Below are positions 1 through 4,800 of a DNA stretch of 5,607 nucleotides, one piece after another; the first letter of the stretch is position 1, and each line of letters starts with the position of its first letter. The translations under genes and the position numbers were made by a program. Below the pieces are notes generated by a model. The model saw only the letters and a list, made by a program, of their open reading frames with translations, made no database searches and was not told the origin of the DNA. Source of the DNA: Actinomycetota bacterium (GTDB lineage Bacteria; Actinomycetota; Thermoleophilia; Solirubrobacterales; Solirubrobacteraceae); contig JAHWJM010000192.1 in assembly GCA_019348435.1 (NCBI GenBank), forward strand, positions 1-5,607, in the 5' to 3' direction.

Positions 1-219
1 CTCGGCTTCCTGGCGCTGAACGGGACTGCCGACCTGAGCATCGTGATCCGCACCCTCGTCGCCACCGCGTCGGGCGCGACGGTCGGCTCGGGCGGAGCGA
101 TCGTGATGCTCTCCGAGGCCGAGGACGAGTACGACGAGATGCTGCTCAAGGCCCAGCCGCTGCTCGACGCCGTGAGCCTCAGCGGATCAGCACGGGGGTC
201 CCGACGGGAACACGCCTGA
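1..219 (+). CDS. pabB: Para-aminobenzoate synthase component I (PabB), C-terminal fragment
   Basis: This is the 3' end of a chorismate-binding enzyme, open at the left edge: 72 residues, then TGA at 217-219. PabB converts chorismate to 4-amino-4-deoxychorismate, the folate precursor, using ammonia from a glutaminase partner; it acts in the cytosol. The fragment shows the closing motifs of the TrpE/PabB fold: ADLSIVIRT (fragment residues 10-18), the glycine-rich GSGGAIV (29-35), and E-Y-x-E-x3-K (43-50), whose Glu residues contribute to Mg-chorismate binding in characterised relatives. DLSIVIRT and GGAIV look more like PabB than TrpE, but anthranilate synthase cannot be excluded from this end alone. 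Family similarity stops near LLDAV (residue 58). The last 14 residues are a low-complexity tail read through the end of the convergent transpeptidase gene, which this gene overlaps by 41 bp. Confidence 0.82.
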   Translation, partial: LGFLALNGTADLSIVIRTLVATASGATVGSGGAIVMLSEAEDEYDEMLLKAQPLLDAVSLSGSARGSRREHA

Positions 220-1177
220 AGAGCGCGATCACGTCGGAGACGTGCATGCGGATGCAGCCGTGCGAAGCGCGCGTCCCGATCGAGCCGCCCTCGCCCGTGC
301 CGTGGATGCCGACGCTGCCGGTGATCCCCATCCAGCGCGCCTTCAGCGGGTTGCCGGGGCCGGTGACGGTCGTGCCGGCCAGCTCGCCCGCCCACGGGCT
401 GTTGGGCACCGACCAGACCGGGTTGACCTGCTTGTTGGTGATCGAGAACAGCCCCCGCGGCGTCGGGTACTGCGGCTGGCCGACGGCGACCCGGTAGCTC
501 TTGACGACCTTCAGCTGCTTGAAGAGGCGCAGCCTGAACGTGCGCTGGTCGATCGTGATGACGGTCGAGGAGCGGCGCAACTGGTTCGCCGTCACCTTCG
601 GCTTGACCGAGATCAGCCTGGGCTTCAGCACCCGATTGAGGCTCGGGTTCGTCAGCCTCGCGGCGACGCTCTTGGCGAGCGCGCGCTGGTTGATGTCGCG
701 GCCTCGCCTGGAATGCGTGACGCGCACCTTGCGCAGCGAGATCTTCAGCCGCGAGTCGCGCGGGGGACGGCGCAGGCGCTTGTCGATCCGCGCCGCGAAC
801 TGCTCGACGGGATCCTTCGCGTAGGAGACGGCGAGCCGTACGTCGACGGGCCGGCCCTGTGCGACGCGGCCGGCGTACAGCGCGCGCTTGGCGCTGTGCA
901 GCTCGTCGAACTGCACGGCGGCGTCCGCGGTCTTGAAGGTCCAGGTGATGTCGGCCGCCTGCACCGTGACGAGGCCGTTCTCCAGGCGGTGGCCGTGGAT
1001 CTCGTTCAGCCGCGCGGCGGCCTCCTCGAGGGTCAGGCCCGCGAGGCTGGTGCCGGCGGCGCTGACGCCGGAGGCGATCCGCTCGCCGGGCAGCGGCGGC
1101 TGCGCGCCGGCCGGAGCAGCGGCGAGCAGGGCGATCGCCGCGAGGACGCACGACGTGACGAGGCGGCGCAGCGACAT
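179..1177 (-). CDS. Exported L,D-transpeptidase (YkuD family) with PG_binding_4-like N-terminal half
   Basis: The product (332 aa) is predicted to form 3-3 peptidoglycan cross-links, or attach proteins to peptidoglycan, outside the membrane. Residues 1-25 form a signal peptide: MSLRR, a hydrophobic run at 6-21, then a likely cleavage AGA|QPP. Residues about 40-200 resemble the PG_binding_4 domain seen before YkuD domains, including an AGLTLEEAAARL stretch and a very basic part (130-165). The YkuD catalytic domain spans about 204-332. Its active site is complete: H292 in GIHGT, then S305-H306-G307-C308-I-R310, with C308 the nucleophile, matching the family pattern H-x(14-17)-[ST]HGC. I chose the ATG at 1177 because the signal peptide starts there. 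The frame stays open upstream to 1855, but that part is Arg-rich and lies antisense in frame over the SDR gene. No good Shine-Dalgarno is present; a TACATT lies 7 nt upstream. The SDR stop is 59 bp upstream, so co-transcription is also possible. Confidence 0.93.
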   Translation of the reverse strand: MSLRRLVTSCVLAAIALLAAAPAGAQPPLPGERIASGVSAAGTSLAGLTLEEAAARLNEIHGHRLENGLVTVQAADITWTFKTADAAVQFDELHSAKRALYAGRVAQGRPVDVRLAVSYAKDPVEQFAARIDKRLRRPPRDSRLKISLRKVRVTHSRRGRDINQRALAKSVAARLTNPSLNRVLKPRLISVKPKVTANQLRRSSTVITIDQRTFRLRLFKQLKVVKSYRVAVGQPQYPTPRGLFSITNKQVNPVWSVPNSPWAGELAGTTVTGPGNPLKARWMGITGSVGIHGTGEGGSIGTRASHGCIRMHVSDVIALFRRVPVGTPVLIR

Positions 1178-1184
1178 GGCGGCC

Positions 1185-1190
1185 AATGTA
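1185..1190 (-). promoter_or_regulatory. Candidate -10 hexamer (TACATT), leaderless arrangement, transpeptidase gene
   Basis: TACATT on the minus strand fits TANNNT, and exactly 7 nt separate it from the ATG at 1177. Transcription would then begin at or next to the start codon. No purine-rich ribosome binding site lies in the usual window, and I see no convincing -35 box about 17 nt upstream. This is supported by position and shared spacing with two other genes in the window, not by transcript data. Confidence 0.45.
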
Positions 1191-1236
1191 CCCCGCGGTC
1201 GGGTGCGGTTACGCCGGTCGGCGCCCTGCTGCAACA

Positions 1237-1932
1237 TCACGCCCGGCCGTAGACCGGCACGTGCGCGCCGCTGACGACGCCCGATCCGTCCTCGCACAGG
1301 AAGCGCACGACAGCGGCGATCTGCGCGGGCGCCACCCAGCGGCTGTGGTCGGCGTCGGGCATCGCAGCACGATTGGCCGGCGTGTCGATGACGCTCGGAA
1401 GGATCGCGTTCGCGCGGATCCCGTCGGCGGCGTACTCCGTGTGGAGCGCGTCGACGAACGCCAGCACCGCCGCCTTGGCCACGACGTAGCCCGCCGCGCC
1501 CGAGAACGGCTTGCGCGCCGCCCGCGAGGAGACGCAGACGATCGCGCCGCCGCCGTCGCTTGCCAGCAGGTGCGGGACCGCGGCATGGCAGACGAGGTAC
1601 GCCGGACGCAGGTTCAGCCGCAGCTGGTCCTCGAAGGCCTCGACCGGCGTCTCGTGCACGCGGCCGTCCGCGGCGAAGCCGCCGACGAGGTTGACGACCG
1701 CCCGCAGCGGGGCGCCGCCGTCGCCGGCGGCGAGCCCCGCCACCGCGTGCGCCGAGCCGGGATCGAACAGGTCGGCGGGTTCGAGCACGAGGCGCTCGTG
1801 CGGGGGCAGGCGGCGGCGTTCGGACTCCTCGAACACCGGCACCACGACGCGCCATCCCCCGTCGAGGAACGCCTGCGTGACCGCGGCGCCCAGGCCGCCC
1901 GTCCCGCCGGTGATGAGCGCGCTCGAGGTCAC
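1237..1932 (-). CDS. Short-chain dehydrogenase/reductase (classical SDR), substrate unknown
   Basis: The product (231 aa) is a soluble NAD(P)-dependent oxidoreductase with a Rossmann fold. The cofactor-binding motif TGGTGGLG is at residues 8-15. The usual NNAG position reads N81-L-V-G-G, a known-style variant. The catalytic set is intact: N107 (in LNLRP), S136 (in CVSSRAA), Y149 and K153 (YVVAK), with S to Y spaced 13 residues as expected. The I-L-P-S-V-I-D-T-P segment (177-185) matches the conserved proline region after the active site. Length is slightly below the usual 240-260, with a short C-terminus and no substrate-specific signature, so the substrate cannot be named. The start is GTG at 1932, because the Rossmann motif follows at the normal distance and no other start fits. 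A GAGGAG sits 13 nt upstream, rather far for a ribosome binding site. Stop TGA or equivalent lies 59 bp before the transpeptidase start, same strand. Confidence 0.93.
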   Translation of the reverse strand: MTSSALITGGTGGLGAAVTQAFLDGGWRVVVPVFEESERRRLPPHERLVLEPADLFDPGSAHAVAGLAAGDGGAPLRAVVNLVGGFAADGRVHETPVEAFEDQLRLNLRPAYLVCHAAVPHLLASDGGGAIVCVSSRAARKPFSGAAGYVVAKAAVLAFVDALHTEYAADGIRANAILPSVIDTPANRAAMPDADHSRWVAPAQIAAVVRFLCEDGSGVVSGAHVPVYGRA

Positions 1933-1939
1933 CGCGCGA

Positions 1940-1945
1940 ACGCTA
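1940..1945 (-). promoter_or_regulatory. Candidate -10 hexamer (TAGCGT), leaderless arrangement, SDR gene
   Basis: TAGCGT on the minus strand matches TANNNT and ends exactly 7 nt before the GTG start at 1932. If used, the GAGGAG at 1946-1951 would lie outside the transcript and could not act as a Shine-Dalgarno. The same hexamer, in the related context TAGCGTTNGCG/TAGCGTTCGCG, occurs upstream of the hydrolase gene at 4678-4683. No clear -35 element was found. Confidence 0.45.
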
Positions 1946-1994
1946 CTCCTCGCAAACTGCGGGTCCGTCCGCGTCGCTTGCCACCGTTGTCGCC

Positions 1995-2963
1995 ATGTTC
2001 GTGCGAGAGCTGCAGGAGGGCGAGCCGGTCGAGTGCGTGCTGATCGTGCGCGAGGCCGAACTGCGCGCGGAGCGCAGCGGCGGCCACTGCCTGCGCCTCG
2101 TGCTCGGCGACCGCACGGGCAGCCTGCCGGCGATCGTCCGCGACGACGTCGCCGCCGTCGTCGAGGTCGCGACGCCCGGCGCGGCCGTTCGCGTCAGCGG
2201 GCGGCTGCGCGCCGGCGCGGAGCTCGAGCTGGGCTCGATCTGCCCCGCGGAGCCGGGCACGTTCGACCTCGCCGAGCTCGTCGACGGCCCACCGCGCTCG
2301 GCCGAGCAGATGGAGCACGACCTGCGCGCGCTGGTCGCGACCGTCCAGAACAGGGACCTGCGACGCCTGCTCGGGGCGGTCTTCGCGATGGAGTCACCGC
2401 TGTGGGCGTTCTTTCGGACGGCGCCCGCGGCCAAGCGCTTCCACCAGGCCTACCGCCACGGCCTGCTCGAGCACTCCCTGTCCGTCGCCCAGGCCGTCAG
2501 CGCGATCAGCGCGACGTTCACCGAGATCAACCGCGACGTTGCCGTTGCCGGCGCGCTGCTGCACGACATCGGCAAGCTCGAGGCCTACGCCTTCGAGGGC
2601 AGCGCGATCGCGATGACCGACGCCGGCAAGCTGCACGGCGAGATCCCGCTCGGCTACTACCGCATCCGACGGCTGATCGAGGGGATCGAGGACTTCGAGC
2701 CGGCCACCGCCGAGGCCGTGCTGCACATCATCCTCAGCCACCACGGCTCGCTGCAGCACGGCAGCCCGATCGTCCCGTGCACGCGCGAGGCGACCCTCGT
2801 GCACTTCTGCGACAACCTGGGCGGGCGGCTGGGCTCCTTCGATCGGCTCGAGAAGGAGCTGCCCAGCGGCGAACGCTGGTCGGGCTTCGACCGTGTCCTC
2901 GGCGGCGGCGCCTATTTCGCTGCGGCACCGGTCGTCGAGCGGGAGGCGTGCGAGGCAGCCTGA
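1995..2963 (+). CDS. YhaM-like 3'-5' exoribonuclease (OB fold + HD domain)
   Basis: The product (322 aa) is close to the roughly 314 aa of Bacillus YhaM, a Mn-dependent 3'-5' exoribonuclease acting in cytosolic RNA turnover. Residues about 10-95 form an OB-type nucleic-acid-binding domain, including LGDRTGSLPAIV (37-48) and VRVSGRL (65-71). The HD phosphohydrolase domain covers about 150-290 with all metal ligands visible: H155 in RHGLLEH (154-160), H190-D191 in LLHDIGKL, H249-H250 in ILSHHG, and D273 in HFCDNL. The stretch GSPIVPCTREA (256-266) between the last His pair and the final Asp is typical of the YhaM group and argues against a generic HD hydrolase. The ATG at 1995 is the only sensible start; the OB fold begins right after it. 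No Shine-Dalgarno or good -10 is visible upstream. It is divergent from the SDR across 62 bp. RNase activity here is inferred from the family. Confidence 0.88.
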   Translation: MFVRELQEGEPVECVLIVREAELRAERSGGHCLRLVLGDRTGSLPAIVRDDVAAVVEVATPGAAVRVSGRLRAGAELELGSICPAEPGTFDLAELVDGPPRSAEQMEHDLRALVATVQNRDLRRLLGAVFAMESPLWAFFRTAPAAKRFHQAYRHGLLEHSLSVAQAVSAISATFTEINRDVAVAGALLHDIGKLEAYAFEGSAIAMTDAGKLHGEIPLGYYRIRRLIEGIEDFEPATAEAVLHIILSHHGSLQHGSPIVPCTREATLVHFCDNLGGRLGSFDRLEKELPSGERWSGFDRVLGGGAYFAAAPVVEREACEAA

Positions 2964-3132
2964 GCGTAAAGCGCGCCCTCACGCAGCGCTGTGAAGCGGT
3001 CGTCGCATGAGCGTCGGCGTCGCGCCACTGCGCCAGCTCCTGCTCCAGCCACTGCATCCTCGCGGGCCGAGATCGGCCGGCGCTCTGCCATCGGCTGCGA
3101 GCGTAACTCAGCGGGCGATCAGAGGTAGCGCG
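2964..3132. other. Convergent intergenic gap with small inverted repeats, no convincing gene
   Basis: This 169-bp gap separates the 3' ends of the exoribonuclease and hydrolase genes. It holds AGCGC/GCGCT (2970-2974 and 2986-2990, 10-nt loop) and a tight palindrome GGCCGA-GA-TCGGCC (3065-3078). Neither is followed by a T-run, so a classical intrinsic terminator is not shown. Short open frames cross it on both strands, but none has a credible start signal or recognisable product. Confidence 0.5.
3065..3078. repeat. 14-bp palindrome between convergent genes
   Basis: GGCCGA at 3065-3070 is the exact reverse complement of TCGGCC at 3073-3078, with GA between them. The spacer is too short for the whole repeat to pair; a hairpin would have a 4-nt loop and a 5-bp GC-rich stem. 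Its place between two 3' ends suits a weak bidirectional terminator, but there is no U-tract. Chance is also plausible in such GC-rich DNA. Confidence 0.35.
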
Positions 3133-4668
3133 TCAGCGGCCCGAGCGCGTCGCGTCGACGATCGGCAGCGTGCTCGTGACGGAGAGCGAAGCGACCGAGC
3201 CGGTGGAGCGCTGCGGACCGTAGAGCGCCGTGCTGGGCAGCAGCCGCAGGCGCAGATTCGAGGACGGGTGGGCACGCAGCGCGATCGCCTCGAGCTTGCG
3301 CTTGACCGTGCGCTGCCGACCGTCGAGCACGACCGGGATCGGCGTGACCTGCGCGCCGACGACGCGCTGCGTCCTGGCGTCGACCACCTGGGCGTAGACG
3401 AACGTCGACGCCGGCAGCGCGCGGCCGCGGTAGCTCAGCGAGATGGTCGGCTCGCCGACGACGTCGGCCGCGGCCGGCGGTGCGTCGTAGACGAACTCGA
3501 GCCGGCTCAGCGCCGGCGTCTCGAGCACGAGCGGCCCGAGCGTGACGCTGGCCGACGGCAGCAGGCCCAGCGACCCCGCTCCGGAGGCCCCGACCGAGCC
3601 GTCCGACGCGAGCGGGTAGTCCGGCCCGCTGCGCCAGGCCCCGCGGTCGTCGACCCACTCGAAGCGCGGCCCGGTGTGGACCGTCTTGTCGCGCATGAGC
3701 CAGCGGCGCAGCCAGTTCAGCCCCGCCCGCCGCAGCACAGCCGCCTCGCCGGCCGGCGTGGGGCACGTGCCGTGGCCGCCGCAGTACCAGAGCATCTTCA
3801 CCGGCACGCCGTTGCGGCGCAGCACGTCGTAGTTGGCGACCGCCTGCTCCGGCGGGAACAACGTGTCGATCGTGCCCTGCGTGATGAGCGCCGGCGCGCG
3901 GATCGCGTCGAGCAGCCCCGCGGGCCCGCGCTCGGCGAGCCAACTCGTGGTCGCCGGCGACAACCGGCCGGCGACGTTGCCCTCCACGCACATCGTCTTC
4001 AGCTGCGGCGCGGTGCTGCCAAGCTGCACGCCCGCCGGGTTGATCAGGCCGTCGGCGAGCCCGAGCACCTCGCCGCCGGCGCAGATCAGCAGCAGCCATC
4101 CTGCCTTGAACGCCCCGTCGCGCGCAAAGCTCGTGACGAGCGAGTGCCACGCGACATCCGGGACGATCGCGTCGAGCCGCGGCTCGATCGCCGCCGCGAC
4201 GAGCTGGATCGCGCCGCCATAGCTCGATCCCGACATGCCGACGCGGGGATCGCCCGCTGCGTCGAGCAGCGCCTCGCGCTGGTCGGCCACGTAGTCGACG
4301 AGCGCCTGGACGTCGCGCCCCTCGAACGCGGCGGAGTCGAACATCGCGACGCCACCCGAGCCGCCGAACCCACGCGGATCCCATGTGACGACGTTGAACC
4401 CGGCGTTGCGCAGGTTGGCGCTGCCGATCCGGTCGCCGACGTTCTGCTCGGGCTTCGTATCGGCGCGGTTGCCGTAGCCGGGGCCGATGAGGACCGTCGG
4501 CGCCTGCTCGCCGGCGGCCAGTCCGCTGGCCGGATAGAAGTGGGCGACGATCGGCGTGCCGTCGAAGGACCTCACGACGACGTCCCGTGCGCTCGCGGCC
4601 GCAGTCCAGCTCAACGTCATCAGGATCGACGCCGCGCCGACGCTGAGCATCCGCCGTACCGCAAACAC
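3133..4668 (-). CDS. Secreted alpha/beta hydrolase, S15/CocE-PepX type
   Basis: The product (511 aa) is predicted to be exported and to cleave an ester or peptide bond outside the cell. Residues 1-27 form a signal peptide (basic VRR, hydrophobic core, ASA|RD). The alpha/beta hydrolase core spans about 28-330: TWDPRGFGGSGG (95-106) is the conserved S15-family strand and turn, G147-S-S149-Y-G carries the nucleophile S149, and D268 (GTID) and H299 (CGGHG) complete the triad. Residues about 375-500 are beta-rich and resemble the PepX C-terminal jelly roll. Substrate is not readable: X-Pro dipeptidyl peptidases, cocaine-esterase-like and acylase proteins share this layout. There are four cysteines in the mature part (196, 227, 296, 302), two flanking the catalytic His. 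The start is GTG at 4668, which keeps the basic n-region; an ATG at 4650 (residue 7) would lose it. An in-frame stop at 4681-4683 excludes longer forms. Confidence 0.9.
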   Translation of the reverse strand: MFAVRRMLSVGAASILMTLSWTAAASARDVVVRSFDGTPIVAHFYPASGLAAGEQAPTVLIGPGYGNRADTKPEQNVGDRIGSANLRNAGFNVVTWDPRGFGGSGGVAMFDSAAFEGRDVQALVDYVADQREALLDAAGDPRVGMSGSSYGGAIQLVAAAIEPRLDAIVPDVAWHSLVTSFARDGAFKAGWLLLICAGGEVLGLADGLINPAGVQLGSTAPQLKTMCVEGNVAGRLSPATTSWLAERGPAGLLDAIRAPALITQGTIDTLFPPEQAVANYDVLRRNGVPVKMLWYCGGHGTCPTPAGEAAVLRRAGLNWLRRWLMRDKTVHTGPRFEWVDDRGAWRSGPDYPLASDGSVGASGAGSLGLLPSASVTLGPLVLETPALSRLEFVYDAPPAAADVVGEPTISLSYRGRALPASTFVYAQVVDARTQRVVGAQVTPIPVVLDGRQRTVKRKLEAIALRAHPSSNLRLRLLPSTALYGPQRSTGSVASLSVTSTLPIVDATRSGR

Positions 4669-4677
4669 GCCGGCGCA

Positions 4678-4706
4678 ACGCTATACCGCCTGCCGACCCA
4701 CCACAA
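4678..4706 (-). promoter_or_regulatory. Candidate promoter of the hydrolase gene (TTGTGG-17-TAGCGT)
   Basis: On the minus strand, TTGTGG (4701-4706) is followed after 17 nt by TAGCGT (4678-4683), which ends 9 nt before the GTG at 4668. An overlapping TATAGC (4680-4685) is an alternative -10 with a shorter 15-nt spacer. No Shine-Dalgarno lies between, so the transcript would be leaderless or nearly so. The match is partial (TTG and TA...T), so confidence is modest. Confidence 0.35.
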
Positions 4707-4761
4707 CCCGTGCGCAAGGAGCGGCAAGTCTTCGCAAAAAGCGGGGCAGTCCACGCCCGAT

Positions 4762-4776
4762 CGGCCCGCCGGGCCG
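4762..4776. repeat. Inverted repeat CGGCCC-GCC-GGGCCG upstream of the WYL regulator
   Basis: CGGCCC (4762-4767) and GGGCCG (4771-4776) are exact reverse complements around a 3-nt centre. The repeat lies 11 nt upstream of the candidate -10 (4788-4793), across the place where a -35 box would be, so it could be an operator. It does not resemble the TTGTCRGTG element linked to PafBC-dependent promoters in mycobacteria. In DNA this GC-rich, a chance origin is a real possibility. Confidence 0.35.
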
Positions 4777-4787
4777 CAAGTGGCCCC

Positions 4788-4793
4788 TATCGT
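4788..4793 (+). promoter_or_regulatory. Candidate -10 hexamer (TATCGT), leaderless arrangement, WYL regulator gene
   Basis: TATCGT matches TANNNT and ends exactly 7 nt before the ATG at 4801, the same spacing as for the transpeptidase and SDR genes. The bases between (GTGGCGG) hold no standard Shine-Dalgarno. No -35 match is visible; the expected place is taken up by the inverted repeat at 4762-4776. Confidence 0.45.
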
Positions 4794-4800
4794 GTGGCGG

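Larger units (their letters stand above)
4669..4800. other. Divergent intergenic region, hydrolase / WYL regulator
   Basis: These 132 bp separate two gene starts pointing away from each other and must hold both promoters. They contain the candidate hydrolase promoter near 4678-4706, an A-rich spot at 4736-4741, a GGGC/GCCC hairpin candidate (4744-4747 and 4755-4758), a 15-bp inverted repeat at 4762-4776, and the candidate -10 of the regulator gene at 4788-4793. A regulator next to a divergent gene often controls it, but nothing here proves that. Confidence 0.55.

Noticed and set aside
1178..1855. N-terminal extension of the transpeptidase frame up to 1855 (558 residues in all)
   Set aside because: The extra 226 residues are Arg/Gly/Ala-rich, lie over the SDR gene in another frame on the same strand, and precede a perfectly good signal peptide starting at 1177.
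1946..1951. GAGGAG as Shine-Dalgarno of the SDR gene
   Set aside because: Spacing of 13 nt to the GTG is long, and a TAGCGT at ideal leaderless distance lies between. It is kept only as an alternative.
242..3010. Long plus-strand frames at 242-1252, 1186-2043 and 1511-3010
   Set aside because: They are antisense or out-of-frame readings of the transpeptidase, SDR and exoribonuclease genes, with Arg/Ala/Pro-rich composition and no recognisable fold.
2962..3106. Direct repeat GAGCGTAA at 2962-2969 and 3099-3106, as a possible target-site duplication
   Set aside because: An 8-bp match within a gap of this size can arise by chance, and the DNA between has no transposon ends or mobile gene.
3119..4717. 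Long minus-strand frame of 532 residues over the hydrolase gene
   Set aside because: Although longer than the hydrolase frame, it is Arg-rich with no domain or motif; the overlapping 511-residue frame has a signal peptide and full catalytic triad. It is a GC-rich shadow.
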